A program made the position numbers and the translations under genes. This document shows positions 9,625 through 18,759 of a DNA stretch of 64,000 nucleotides, one piece after another. The notes below the pieces were generated by a model. It saw only the letters and a program-made list of their open reading frames with translations, searched no databases and was not told the origin of the DNA. The first letter of the stretch is position 1. Every line of letters starts with the position of its first letter. This DNA is from Desulfofalx alkaliphila DSM 12257 (GTDB taxonomy: Bacteria > Bacillota > Desulfotomaculia > Desulfotomaculales > Desulfohalotomaculaceae), in NCBI RefSeq assembly GCF_000711975.1, contig NZ_JONT01000003.1, positions 114,921 through 178,920 on the forward strand, written 5' to 3'.

Positions 9625-11389
9625 TGTTTTGGCCCCCCTTTATAATTGCGCCCTTTTTGCATACTTGAACACAGAGGCCGCAGCCATTGCATTGGATGCC
9701 GTCTATCACTGCAACACCGTCAAGGTGGGAAATGGCCGGGCAGCCCAGTTTCAGGCACAATTTACATTTTATACAGGCCTCGGCATTTACCGTTACCGGC
9801 CGGCGAGGTTCCTTGGTGAGCAGGGCACAGGGGTGGCGGGCAATGATAACCGACGGTTCCGCTGCGGCCACCTCTTCCTTCACCGCTTTTTCAAATTGAT
9901 CAATATTTATGGGGTCAAGCACCTTTACCCGCTTTATACCCAAGGATTTTACCAGGGCCTCCAGGTCCACTTCCACCGTTGGCCGGCCCATTAGGGTTTT
10001 TCCTGTTGCCGGGTGGTCCTGGTGGCCGGTCATGGCAGTGGTGCGGTTGTCCAGTATTAACACGGTGCTCTTTCCCTTGTTGTAGACTATGTCCATCAGT
10101 CCGGTGACACCGGAGTGGAGAAAGGTGGAATCTCCTATTACTGCCACCGTATTACCCTTTAAGTCCGGGTTTGCCAGCTCCATGCCGTGGGCCACCCCGA
10201 TGCTGGCGCCCATGCAGATACAGGTGTCCATGGCCGATAAGGGGGGCGCTGAGCCCAGGGTATAGCAGCCAATATCACCGGTGACGGTAAGTTTAAGTTT
10301 TCTTAGTACATGGAAGGTGGCCCGGTGTGGGCAGCCGGCACACAGCACCGGCGGGCGCACCGGGGCTTCCGGAGCCTCCTTGTCCAAGGGAGACACCGGC
10401 GGCTCTTGGTATTGCTCGGCCACCGGCAAACCTGCTTCCCGAAAGGCTTTTGCCAGTATCACAGGGTTTAGCTCGCCAATCTTGGGCACTATTTCCTTAC
10501 CCAAAACTTCAATGCCCATGGCCTTTATTTGTGTTTCTAAGAAGGGATCCAACTCCTCCACCACCACCACCCTGTCTACCTGGGAGGCAAATTGTTCTAT
10601 TAACTTTTCCGGCAGTGGGTTGGTAATGCCCAGTTTAAGCACCGAGGCCCGGGGCATAACTTCCCTTACGTAGGTGTAGCTGATGCCGGCGGTGATTACA
10701 CCCACCTCTTTGCCGGCCCAATGAATTGAGTTTAGTTGGCTGGTTTCGGCAAAGAGCCGCAAATCTTTCATGCGCTGCTCAAGGTGCAGCCGGCGGGCCC
10801 GGGCATTGCCGGGGGTAGCCACATATTTACCGGCGTCTTTTTTGTATTCCTTTAGCGGCTGTTCTATTCTTTCTGCTGTTTCCACCATTGTTTGAGAGTG
10901 ATTAACCCTGGTGGTGGTGCGCAGCATAACAGGGGTATCAAACTGTTCACTTATTTCCAGCGCAGCGGCCACCATGTCCTTGGCCTCTTGGCTGTCTGAA
11001 GGTTCAAGACATGGAATTTTAGACATTAGCGCGTAGTAGCGGTTGTCTTGCTCGTTTTGTGAACTGTGCATGCCGGGATCGTCCGCTGACAGCAGCACCA
11101 GACCGCCGTTGATCCCGGTGTAAGACAGGGTAAAGAGAGGGTCTGCCGCTACGTTGACACCGACGTGCTTCATGGTAACCAGTGCCCTGGCCCCTGCAAT
11201 TGATGCACCCGCACCAACTTCTAAAGCCACCTTCTCGTTGGGAGACCACTGGGCATAAACGCCCGGGTAGTTTTTAAAGTGCTGCAATACTTCGGTGCTG
11301 GGGGTGCCAGGATAGCCTACACCTATTTTAACTCCTGCCTCATATGCCCCAAGGGCAATGGCTTCGTTGCCTGACAATAATTTTTTCAA
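9617..11389 (-). CDS. iorA: Indolepyruvate:ferredoxin oxidoreductase, alpha subunit
   Basis: Large thiamine-diphosphate subunit (590 residues). An N-terminal pyrimidine-binding POR domain (GYPGTPSTEV) is followed by a TPP pyrophosphate-binding domain with CAGCPHR and GDSTFLHSG. A C-terminal ferredoxin domain has two cluster motifs, CIKCKLCLKLGCP and CNGCGLCVQVCKKG. The TTG start has GGAGGTG about 12 nt upstream. With IorB it would oxidise aryl 2-oxoacids formed by transamination of Trp, Phe or Tyr. The adjacent ligase can handle the acyl-CoA product. Confidence 0.96.
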   Translation of the reverse strand: MKKLLSGNEAIALGAYEAGVKIGVGYPGTPSTEVLQHFKNYPGVYAQWSPNEKVALEVGAGASIAGARALVTMKHVGVNVAADPLFTLSYTGINGGLVLLSADDPGMHSSQNEQDNRYYALMSKIPCLEPSDSQEAKDMVAAALEISEQFDTPVMLRTTTRVNHSQTMVETAERIEQPLKEYKKDAGKYVATPGNARARRLHLEQRMKDLRLFAETSQLNSIHWAGKEVGVITAGISYTYVREVMPRASVLKLGITNPLPEKLIEQFASQVDRVVVVEELDPFLETQIKAMGIEVLGKEIVPKIGELNPVILAKAFREAGLPVAEQYQEPPVSPLDKEAPEAPVRPPVLCAGCPHRATFHVLRKLKLTVTGDIGCYTLGSAPPLSAMDTCICMGASIGVAHGMELANPDLKGNTVAVIGDSTFLHSGVTGLMDIVYNKGKSTVLILDNRTTAMTGHQDHPATGKTLMGRPTVEVDLEALVKSLGIKRVKVLDPINIDQFEKAVKEEVAAAEPSVIIARHPCALLTKEPRRPVTVNAEACIKCKLCLKLGCPAISHLDGVAVIDGIQCNGCGLCVQVCKKGAIIKGGQNNA

Positions 11390-11477
11390 GATAAGATTAC
11401 ACCTCCTGGCCCCTGTTAAGGGCAGTTTTCAGTTGGTTTTGACGGACGGTATCCTATTCCAACACATGCCTTATCTG

Positions 11478-12770
11478 CTATCTATTGTCAACCACCCGTT
11501 TGGCCTTACCCACAAATCTTTCCAGGGAACCGGGTTCTACCAATTTCACCTTGGCGCTTAGGGATAAGACGCTGGACAGTTTGTTCCTCACCGTTTCTTC
11601 CAAAAGTTGCAGGTCCTTATATTGGCCGGTAAAGGCCTTTTCAGTGGGCTCCACCTGCACTTCCAAGGTGTCTAAATATCCTTTTTTAGCAACTATAATT
11701 TTATAGTGGGGGGCAATGCCGTCAACATCCAGCAGTACGCTTTCAATCTGGGACGGGAATACATTTACCCCGGAAATAATGAGCATGTCATCGGTGCGGC
11801 CGCTCACCTTGCGCATGCGCACCGTGGTGCGTCCACATTCACATTTTTCTGGGTTGAGCACCGTTATATCCCTGGTGCGGTAGCGAATAATGGGGAAGGC
11901 CTCTTTGGTAAGGGAGGTTATCACCAGTTCTCCCCCTTGGCCGTAATCCAGGGGCTCCTCTGTTTCAGGGTCAATGATCTCAACCAAGAAATGGTCTTCA
12001 TTGACGTGCAGACCATTGGTATACATACACTCCCCGGAAACACCGGGGCCGATGATCTCGCTTAAACCGTAATTATCGGTGGCCTTAAGATTCCAAACCC
12101 TTTCTAACTCGGCCCGCATGCTCTCTGTCCAGGCCTCTGACCCAAATAAACCCACCTTTAATGGCAGTTCTGCCGGGTCTACGCCCATCTTTCTGGCCGT
12201 CTCTGCCATGTGCATTGCATAGGTGGGTGTGCTTATTACCGTTGTGGTTCCGAAGTCCTGCATCAGCATTATCTGGCGCTCGGTATTGCCGGTGGAAGTG
12301 GGTACAACCATGGCCCCCACCCGCTCTAAACCATAGTGCAAACCAAAGGCACCGGTAAATAAACCGTAGCCAAAACATACCTGGGCCACATCCTCTTCGG
12401 TTACTCCCACCATGGTCACCAAACGGGCCACCAGGTCGGCCCAGGTGTCAAGGTCTTTTTTAGTATAGCCAACCACGGTGGGTTTGCCGGTGGTTCCGGA
12501 TGAGGCATGTACGCGAACAACTTTGCTGCGGGGTACCGCAAACATTTTAAAGGGATAGTTATCCCTAAGATCTGTCTTCACCGTAAAGGGAAAACGGGAC
12601 AGATCTTTCAAGGTTCGACAATCTTCGGGTTTTATGCCCAGTTGGTCAAACTTTTCCCGATAAAAGGGCACATTTTGGTAGACATTTTTCAGTGTTTGCT
12701 GCAGTCGCGCCAACTGCAGTTGCTGCAGTTGGCCGCGATCCATGGTTTCATTTTCAACATCCCAAATCAT
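11478..12770 (-). CDS. paaK: Phenylacetate-CoA ligase family protein
   Basis: AMP-forming acyl-CoA ligase of 430 residues. The ATP/AMP loop is [17 protein letters not shown] near residue 95, with a downstream [10 protein letters not shown] and a C-terminal PaaK domain including the [17 protein letters not shown] hinge. Beside iorAB it could activate arylacetates or, in reverse, recover energy from arylacetyl-CoA. The exact substrate cannot be read from sequence. It overlaps the upstream symporter gene by 4 nt. Confidence 0.92.
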   Translation of the reverse strand: MIWDVENETMDRGQLQQLQLARLQQTLKNVYQNVPFYREKFDQLGIKPEDCRTLKDLSRFPFTVKTDLRDNYPFKMFAVPRSKVVRVHASSGTTGKPTVVGYTKKDLDTWADLVARLVTMVGVTEEDVAQVCFGYGLFTGAFGLHYGLERVGAMVVPTSTGNTERQIMLMQDFGTTTVISTPTYAMHMAETARKMGVDPAELPLKVGLFGSEAWTESMRAELERVWNLKATDNYGLSEIIGPGVSGECMYTNGLHVNEDHFLVEIIDPETEEPLDYGQGGELVITSLTKEAFPIIRYRTRDITVLNPEKCECGRTTVRMRKVSGRTDDMLIISGVNVFPSQIESVLLDVDGIAPHYKIIVAKKGYLDTLEVQVEPTEKAFTGQYKDLQLLEETVRNKLSSVLSLSAKVKLVEPGSLERFVGKAKRVVDNR

Positions 12771-14281
12771 ATTGCTTCCACTTCCTTGTTTCTATTTGCC
12801 GGCACTCCGTCCGAAGGCAGGCCTGGGTCCCCGTAAACATGGGCAAGGTGCTCCTGCGGCAGCGGTTTAGTAAGCATACTGACAACCGGCACCACCACCA
12901 GCGGAACCAGCATTGCTGCAGAGCCCACGGTGGGTATGGCACTGGGGTACAGATATGAAAAGACCAGTGATATGGTTAAGCCGCTGAGTGCTCCGGCCCA
13001 TGCCCCCGCTGCGGTGGTACCGCGCCAAAACAGACCGTATAGGAACGGCGCTAAAAAGGCACCGGCCACCGTTCCCCAGGACAGGGCCATGAGGCTGAGT
13101 ATTATTGTCGGTCTGGCCAGGGCCAGCACCAGTGAAATACCCACAAAGACGGCACAGAGAACCCTCAGGGTTATTACTTTGTTTTTCTCAGACATTCTGG
13201 GCTGCACAGTGGGCAACAAGTCCAAGGCCACTGCCGAACTTGATACCAGCACCAGCGAAGCCAGCGTAGACATTGAGGCAGATAGTATTAAAATTAAAAT
13301 TATTGCCAACACAAATTCCGGCAGTATGTTGTTCATCAGTTGGGGCATCAATAGGTCTACCGTTTGGGCTCCGGTGGCAGCATCCACCGGGAGCTCCTCA
13401 AAGAACAAGCGGGTCATTGACCCGGTAAAGTAGGCACCAAAGGTTATTATCAGTGCAAACACTGTGGATACCACCGCTGCCGGTTTAATTGCACTTTCAC
13501 TTTTAATGGCATAGAATTTTTGCACCATCTGGGGCAGGGCCCAAGCTCCTAAGCTGGTCAGTATTACCAGCGAAGCCAGGGGCAGCAAGCCCGGTGCACC
13601 CACCGCCTGGGTTAAGCCCGGGTCTATATCCGCTAGTTTTTGCACCGCAGGCATCAAGCCGCCGGTCTCCGGTGCCCTAAGTACATACCACAGGAGCAGG
13701 CCCACCCCAAAGAGCATGATACAGCCCTGTACAAAGTCGGTGAGGGCCACGGCCCGGTAGCCGCCAAGTATGAGGTAGGTTGCGGTAAGTGTTGCCATAA
13801 ATATGGCGGCAGCAATGTAAGGTACGCCAAATACCTGTTCAAACAAGTATGATAAACCCATGTACACCGATGCCGAATAGGGCACCATAAAAATAAAAAT
13901 GACCAGTCCTGCAAATATCTTCATGCCCGGACTTTGATACCGGACACTAAGAAATTGGGGCATGGTCATGGTGTTTAACCGTGTGGTGATGCTGCGGGTC
14001 CTCTTAGCCAGTATCCACCAGGCTAAAAGGCTACCAAACAGGGAGTTGCCTAATACAATCCACAGGCCGGATAAACCAAAGTTCCACCCTACTTGACCGG
14101 CATACCCAATAAATATTACTGCGGAAAAGTAGGTGGTACCAAAGGCAAAGGCTGACAGCCAAGGGCCTACGGTACGGCCACCGAGAAAAAAGTCGCTTAC
14201 AGTGTGGGATTTGCGCATGTTCACAAGCCCACTGTACAATAAAAGGGACACAAATAAAAAAACCAATAAGTACTTAATCAT
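12767..14281 (-). CDS. Sodium:solute symporter (SSS family)
   Basis: A 504-residue integral membrane protein with about 13 hydrophobic segments in the LeuT-like SSS/SLC5 fold. Recognisable blocks are [18 protein letters not shown] near the N-terminus and the [15 protein letters not shown] region. It is the first gene of the operon and overlaps paaK by 4 nt, so it probably imports an organic acid used by the ligase and iorAB, such as an aryl acid or short carboxylate. Substrate assignment is inference; pantothenate, acetate and proline transporters share this family. Confidence 0.88.
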   Translation of the reverse strand: MIKYLLVFLFVSLLLYSGLVNMRKSHTVSDFFLGGRTVGPWLSAFAFGTTYFSAVIFIGYAGQVGWNFGLSGLWIVLGNSLFGSLLAWWILAKRTRSITTRLNTMTMPQFLSVRYQSPGMKIFAGLVIFIFMVPYSASVYMGLSYLFEQVFGVPYIAAAIFMATLTATYLILGGYRAVALTDFVQGCIMLFGVGLLLWYVLRAPETGGLMPAVQKLADIDPGLTQAVGAPGLLPLASLVILTSLGAWALPQMVQKFYAIKSESAIKPAAVVSTVFALIITFGAYFTGSMTRLFFEELPVDAATGAQTVDLLMPQLMNNILPEFVLAIILILILSASMSTLASLVLVSSSAVALDLLPTVQPRMSEKNKVITLRVLCAVFVGISLVLALARPTIILSLMALSWGTVAGAFLAPFLYGLFWRGTTAAGAWAGALSGLTISLVFSYLYPSAIPTVGSAAMLVPLVVVPVVSMLTKPLPQEHLAHVYGDPGLPSDGVPANRNKEVEAI

Positions 14282-14386
14282 TTTCTAACCATCCTCCCGT
14301 ACTGCTTTTTTCAGTTAATTAATTAAAAAAAGAAAAATGCCAGGTTTTACCCCTCCTTACCTTCCTGCCGTTCTGCACTTACTATT

Positions 14387-14415
14387 ATTCTATACGCATA
14401 TGCTTTTTCCTGCAA
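14387..14415 (-). promoter_or_regulatory. Promoter of the symporter-paaK-iorAB operon
   Basis: Minus strand -35 TTGCAG (14410-14415) and -10 TAGAAT (14387-14392) with 17-nt spacing, leaving a leader of about 100 nt. No other structure was recognised in this 227-nt gap apart from the aminotransferase terminator. Confidence 0.65.
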
Positions 14416-14451
14416 TAGCATTTTGGTAAAGATCAGGATATTGGCCCTGGG

Positions 14452-14497
14452 AAAAAATAGTTAGCCGGCCGGAAGCCACAGGCTTCAGGGGCCGGCA
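14452..14497 (-). terminator. Intrinsic terminator after the aminotransferase gene
   Basis: A GC-rich imperfect hairpin (GCCGGCC arms around GAAGCC/GGCTTC) is followed by CTATTTTTT in the minus direction, 12 nt beyond the aminotransferase stop codon. Confidence 0.8.
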
Positions 14498-14508
14498 GTA
14501 GTATTTTA

Positions 14509-15681
14509 TTAACCCAATCTCTTTTTTACAAACCGGGACATTCTCTTGAGCGCCTCTGTTAAATCCTCCAAGGAGGTGGCGTAAGAGCAGCGGACAAAGC
14601 CTTCCCCCGATTTGCCAAAGGCATTGCCGGGCACCACTGCAACCTTGGTTTCCATAAGCAGCTCCTCGGCAAACTCTTCCGATGTCAAGCCGGTGGGACG
14701 GATGTCCGGAAAGGCATAAAAGGCCCCGCCGGGCTCAAAACAGGGTAAGCCCATTTCATTTAAGGCATTGACCACCATTATACGGCGGCGGTTGTACTGC
14801 TGCACCATGTTTTGCATTTTTTCCCGGCCGTTTTTAAGCGCCTCCACCGCTGCCATTTGTGCGGTGATGGGGGCACAGAGCATGGTGTACTGGTGAATTT
14901 TATTCATGGCTTCAATGAATACCGGGTTAGCTGCGGCATAGCCCACCCGCCAGCCGGTCATGGCATAGGCTTTAGAAAAACCGTTTAGCAGTATGGTGCG
15001 ATCCCTCATGCCCGGCAGGGAGGCAATGCAGGTGTGTTTGCCCCGGTAGGTCAGCTGATCATATATTTCATCGGATATCACTATTAAATCGTGGTGTTTA
15101 ACCACCTCGGTTATTTCTTCAATGTTCTTTTTGCTCAAGATGGCCCCGGTGGGGTTATTGGGGTAACACAACAGGAGCGCCTTGGTTTTAGGGGTAATTG
15201 CCTTTTCTACCCTTTCGGCGGTCAGTTGAAAGTCCTCTTCTAACCGCGTTTCAATTGGCACCGGCACTCCTCCGGCCAGGGCGGTGCAGGGAGTATAGGA
15301 TACGTAGCAGGGGTCGGGCACCAGCACCTCATCGCCGGGCACCACCACCGCCCGCAGGGCCAGGTCCAGGGCCTCGCTCACCCCCACCGTTACAAGCAGT
15401 TCATCCTTGGGGTGGTATTTTACCCCGTAATTTTGCTCCAGGTGCTCTGCCACTGCCTCCCTCAGCAGGGGCAGCCCTTGGTTTGCTGTATAGGTGGTAT
15501 AACCCTTTTCCAGGGAGTACACACAGGCTTCCCGGATGTGCCAGGGGGTTACAAAGTCCGGTTCACCCACCCCCAGTGAAATTACCCCCTCCATCTCCGC
15601 TGCCAGATTGAAAAAACGCCTGATGCCGGAGGGGGGTATATCCCTAACGGTGGGGTTAATATATTTCTGCCACTGGCTCAT
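14509..15681 (-). CDS. Class I/II pyridoxal-phosphate aminotransferase
   Basis: A 390-residue fold-type I transaminase. Visible are NNPTGA, the PLP-binding lysine in NGFSKAYAMTGWRVGY near residue 235, and the phosphate-binding Arg nearby. The sequence resembles the AspC/AraT (MalY-PatA) group that acts on aspartate, alanine or aromatic amino acids. It follows an Lrp/AsnC regulator by 21 nt, and both lie behind a T-box. Beside iorAB, a role in aromatic amino acid catabolism is attractive but unproven. Confidence 0.93.
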   Translation of the reverse strand: MSQWQKYINPTVRDIPPSGIRRFFNLAAEMEGVISLGVGEPDFVTPWHIREACVYSLEKGYTTYTANQGLPLLREAVAEHLEQNYGVKYHPKDELLVTVGVSEALDLALRAVVVPGDEVLVPDPCYVSYTPCTALAGGVPVPIETRLEEDFQLTAERVEKAITPKTKALLLCYPNNPTGAILSKKNIEEITEVVKHHDLIVISDEIYDQLTYRGKHTCIASLPGMRDRTILLNGFSKAYAMTGWRVGYAAANPVFIEAMNKIHQYTMLCAPITAQMAAVEALKNGREKMQNMVQQYNRRRIMVVNALNEMGLPCFEPGGAFYAFPDIRPTGLTSEEFAEELLMETKVAVVPGNAFGKSGEGFVRCSYATSLEDLTEALKRMSRFVKKRLG

Positions 15682-15702
15682 GGTGTTACCACCAACCTGT
15701 GG

Positions 15703-16170
15703 TCAGTTTCCTTGTCCTCTAAGATGCAGCCGTGCTTGCTTATAGGTCTTCAACACAAAATGGGTGGCGGTGCTCAAGACATGTTCTATGGTGGCCAGTT
15801 TGCTGGATACAAATTGGGCTACGTCTTTCATGGTTTTGCCCTCCACAAAGACCGCCAGGTCATAGGCGCCGGACATCAGGTGTACGCTGTGCACCTCGGG
15901 AAAACGGTAAATTCTCTCGGCCACCGCATCAAAGCCCACCTCCCGCTGGGGGGTAATTTTCACTTCTATCAAGGCGCTTACCTTTTCTTCGCCGCATTTT
16001 TCCCAGTTAACCATGGTTTGGTAGCTAATTATTATGCCTTTGTCTTCATATTCCTTAATGCGCTCTTTAACCTGCTCAACCTCCAGCCCCACCAAGGGTG
16101 CTATTTCCTCCGGTCTTATTCTGCAGTTTTTTTCTAACAGCTCTAAAATAACCTTGTCTTGCTGATCCAT
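15703..16170 (-). CDS. Lrp/AsnC family transcriptional regulator
   Basis: A 155-residue feast/famine regulator. The N-terminal winged helix-turn-helix (about residues 1-60) contains RPEEIAPLVGLEVEQVKERI. The C-terminal RAM ligand-binding domain (about 68-145) contains VHLMSGAYDLAVFVEG. It is the first gene after the T-box leader and is co-transcribed with the aminotransferase. It probably senses an amino acid and may control the transaminase and the iorAB genes; targets are not visible from sequence. Confidence 0.93.
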   Translation of the reverse strand: MDQQDKVILELLEKNCRIRPEEIAPLVGLEVEQVKERIKEYEDKGIIISYQTMVNWEKCGEEKVSALIEVKITPQREVGFDAVAERIYRFPEVHSVHLMSGAYDLAVFVEGKTMKDVAQFVSSKLATIEHVLSTATHFVLKTYKQARLHLRGQGN

Positions 16171-16200
16171 TTATTTATACCTCCTTAAAGTTGTCCCTCA

Positions 16201-16425
16201 TAAAATAAAAACTTCGTCCCCTAAAGGGACGAAGTTATTTTCGTGGTACCACCCTAATTCAGCCGTGTTTTAACGGCCCTTGTATCGGTTAACGGCGGGG
16301 TGCGCCGGCGGTGCTTAATGATTTCAGCCCGCAGCTTCTGGGTGGCTCGAATTGCTCCGTATCCGCCGGGCTCACACCTACCCCCGGCTCTCTGTGGATG
16401 GGCTGCAATCCTTTTTCCCATTCAT
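16201..16425 (-). ncRNA. T-box leader of the Lrp-aminotransferase operon
   Basis: On the minus strand the near-invariant T-box AGGGTGGTACCACG (16242-16255) precedes a strong terminator hairpin, AACTTCGTCCC/GGGACGAAGTT, plus TTTTTATTTT (16203-16236). Upstream is a Stem I region with an AGAGAG element and a long outer helix (GATT.CAGCCC with GGGCTG.AATC). By comparison with other T-boxes the specifier may be GCC (Ala) at 16344-16346, in GAGCCACC. The class call is firm; the specifier is tentative. Uncharged tRNA would allow read-through. Confidence 0.9.
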
Positions 16426-16452
16426 CGCTGATAAATATTAACTTATTTTTGC

Positions 16453-16481
16453 AGTATAGCAAAGTAACTTTTTAATGTCAA
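16453..16481 (-). promoter_or_regulatory. Sigma-A promoter of the T-box operon
   Basis: Minus strand -35 TTGACA (16476-16481), 17-nt spacer and -10 TATACT (16453-16458), just downstream of the ypeB stop codon. The T-box operon therefore has its own promoter. Confidence 0.8.
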
Positions 16482-16487
16482 CTGCCT

Positions 16488-17843
16488 TTACATTGTTAAT
16501 TGCCCGTTGGGGGTATCCACCACTACCTTTACGCTTTCCTTTTTGCCCGTTTCAGCGTTGATATACACTAAGAAGGTATCCTCATTGAGGGAACCAGTCA
16601 GTTCCCAACAGAGCACCTCCTGGTAGTTTTCCTTGGGGATTAGGGCCAGCCGGGCCGACTCCACATTCATATGGGGATTTACCTTTTCCCGGGCCTCTTC
16701 TTGGGTTATGACGGCCTCTTTCAAATCCCGGTCTTTACTGGCCATCCAGTATTGGGATGCCTCGTATGCCAACACCCTGCCGTCATCCAAGGACACCAGG
16801 CATTTAATTTGGTCAGGATAAAGCATAACATCGCCCTCAGTGGCCACAAACTGAACGGTGACCATATTGCCCTGTTTGCTGTGGAAGGTGTCCACCATAT
16901 TTTCTTTACCCCGGCTCTTTAAAAACTGCCGGGCCTTTTCCCTGGCCTGCTCCACCGAAAAGTTGGCATTTTCAACCTCTTTATTGCCTAAGTACCAAAT
17001 TACCTTGCCGCCCTGCTGGCTCACATCACACATGTAGCGGGGCAGGTTTTCATTGTTATCCCTGGGGATTAGCTCTACGGTGTATGATTCAATGCGGCCC
17101 TTGTTTTTTCCCACCACCCTGGCGGTGTAGTTCTTGTTTTCTTTATCAATAAAATCCAGGGCTATTTCCCGTGCCTTTTCTGCACTGATGCTTTCGCCCT
17201 TCAGCCCCTGGGGTTTCCTTTTTTCCAGGTGGTCGGAAAAGGGTCCGTCGTATATTAAGGTGGGATGTGTTTGCATGTTTCTGTTTATTTTTTCAAGTTC
17301 ACCGTCCAGCCCCCGGTCGGCATCATCAAGCCCCTGGCGGGTCTTGGCCTGCAGTTCGCTTAGGGTTAACCGACCCTCCACCACCTGTTCTTCCATCTCA
17401 CTGATATCTTTGTTTAGTTCCGTGGCCTGCCTATAGAGGCGGTTTAGTGTATTCCAGTGGTGATCCGTAAGTTCTTCCGTATCAACTATTTCCTTAGAAA
17501 CGGTATAAGAATAGTCCCCCACCTGGGATAAAAATTTAGCTGTGCGCTCCGTTAGGGCGGTGGACACAGGAAGCTGGGTTAAACTGCTTTGGGCAGAATC
17601 AGCCCTTAACCATATCTCTGAAAAAATCGCCACATCTTCCCCTGTGCCCTTGGCCACTAAACTTTTTGCCAGGGCCGTCTCTAGGTTTTTTACATGGGTA
17701 GCCATATCAAAGAAGGACATTTGATATCTGTTGGTTAAAAACACTTCTAAATCTTGGCGCACCTGGTGCTGGCGATAGCCCCAAAAACCCACCGCCGCCA
17801 GTAAGGCCACTCCTAACAAGGACGCCGCTAGCCATCTTTTCAT
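16488..17843 (-). CDS. ypeB: Germination protein YpeB
   Basis: A 451-residue spore protein needed for assembly and function of the cortex-lytic enzyme SleB. An N-terminal membrane anchor or uncleaved signal (about residues 4-23) is followed by a helical region of about 200 residues and then repeated PepSY-type modules (for example SAEKAREIALDFI, SVEQAREKARQFL and TQEEAREKVNP). It lies directly downstream of sleB, with 13 nt between them, in the standard sleB-ypeB pair. The length is normal. Confidence 0.95.
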   Translation of the reverse strand: MKRWLAASLLGVALLAAVGFWGYRQHQVRQDLEVFLTNRYQMSFFDMATHVKNLETALAKSLVAKGTGEDVAIFSEIWLRADSAQSSLTQLPVSTALTERTAKFLSQVGDYSYTVSKEIVDTEELTDHHWNTLNRLYRQATELNKDISEMEEQVVEGRLTLSELQAKTRQGLDDADRGLDGELEKINRNMQTHPTLIYDGPFSDHLEKRKPQGLKGESISAEKAREIALDFIDKENKNYTARVVGKNKGRIESYTVELIPRDNNENLPRYMCDVSQQGGKVIWYLGNKEVENANFSVEQAREKARQFLKSRGKENMVDTFHSKQGNMVTVQFVATEGDVMLYPDQIKCLVSLDDGRVLAYEASQYWMASKDRDLKEAVITQEEAREKVNPHMNVESARLALIPKENYQEVLCWELTGSLNEDTFLVYINAETGKKESVKVVVDTPNGQLTM

Positions 17844-17856
17844 CGTTTAACCCCCT

Positions 17857-18618
17857 TTATATCCCGAAAACATGGTTTCCAATTTGCCCGGTTATGGTTC
17901 GACTCCAAATCCATTTGGACACAGGCTTATATGGGTTCCAGAAAAACAGGGCCCCCCCGGTGGGATCCCAGCCATTCATGGCATCCTCGGCCGCCCGCCT
18001 GGCTTCGTCGCTTACCTCCCGGGTATATTGGGCGTTGGCCACCGACTCAAAGGCCAGGGGCTGGTAAACTACCCCCGCCAGTGTATTGGGAAAGTTGGGG
18101 CTTTCTACCCTGTTCAAAATTACCGCCGCCACCGCCACCTGGCCCACATAGGGTTCGTCGGCAGCCTCACCCATCACCACCCTGGATAATAAATGAAGGT
18201 CGGCGCGGTTAACCTCAGCCCTGGAGGCCACCTCATTTCGATCATCCCGCTGCTGGGTCGGCTGATTCTGTGCTGCCTGCTGCTGCGGTGCCGAGCCCCC
18301 GGCAGGGGGGTAGCCTATGGCGGCCCAGGTACGGGGGCCCACAACCCCATCCACCGCCAAGCCGTTTTTTGCCTGAAAGTTTTTCACCGCATTAAAGGTT
18401 TGTGGGTTATACACACCGTCTATGGGGCCGTCGTAATAGTCCCAGTCACTTAATCTGATCTGAACATGCCTCACATCGTCACCGCTAATACCCCAGTACA
18501 GGGTGCGGGGTTGGGCATCTGCCTTGCTAAAGGCAAAGGTGCCCACCGCAGCCACCAAAAAGGCTACCAAAATCAGCATTGCCGCAGGCTTTCGCCGGCT
18601 TTTATCTTTTTTTAACAT
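17857..18618 (-). CDS. sleB: Spore cortex-lytic enzyme SleB
   Basis: Lytic transglycosylase that degrades muramic-lactam cortex peptidoglycan at germination. It has an N-terminal signal/anchor (about 15-33), a peptidoglycan-binding domain (DDVRHVQIRLSDW to VGPRTWAAIG), a Gln-rich linker, and a C-terminal SleB/CwlJ hydrolase domain with the catalytic Glu in VVMGEAADEPYVGQ. The start chosen is the ATG of MLKKDKS, 8 nt after GGGGTG, giving 253 residues. Confidence 0.95.
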   Translation of the reverse strand: MLKKDKSRRKPAAMLILVAFLVAAVGTFAFSKADAQPRTLYWGISGDDVRHVQIRLSDWDYYDGPIDGVYNPQTFNAVKNFQAKNGLAVDGVVGPRTWAAIGYPPAGGSAPQQQAAQNQPTQQRDDRNEVASRAEVNRADLHLLSRVVMGEAADEPYVGQVAVAAVILNRVESPNFPNTLAGVVYQPLAFESVANAQYTREVSDEARRAAEDAMNGWDPTGGALFFWNPYKPVSKWIWSRTITGQIGNHVFGI

Positions 18619-18710
18619 TCTGGCTTCACCCCATTTTAAATTTTTTGCTGTCCTTATTTTGTCTAAAAGCACAAGCCTTTATTTATAGAAAAACCTGGCT
18701 GATGGCAAAG

Positions 18711-18740
18711 GAAAAGCCCCCCTCAAGGTAAGAGGGGGGC
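18711..18740 (-). terminator. Intrinsic terminator after the DsrN-like gene
   Basis: A 9-bp stem GCCCCCCTC/GAGGGGGGC followed by TTTTCC in the minus direction, 20 nt beyond the stop codon. Confidence 0.85.
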
Positions 18741-18759
18741 CTATAAAGAGAGCTCATAT

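Noticed and set aside
12611..12625. Spo0A-box-like TTGTCGAA inside the aryl-CoA ligase gene
   Set aside because: It lies within coding sequence without a nearby promoter, so it is likely chance.
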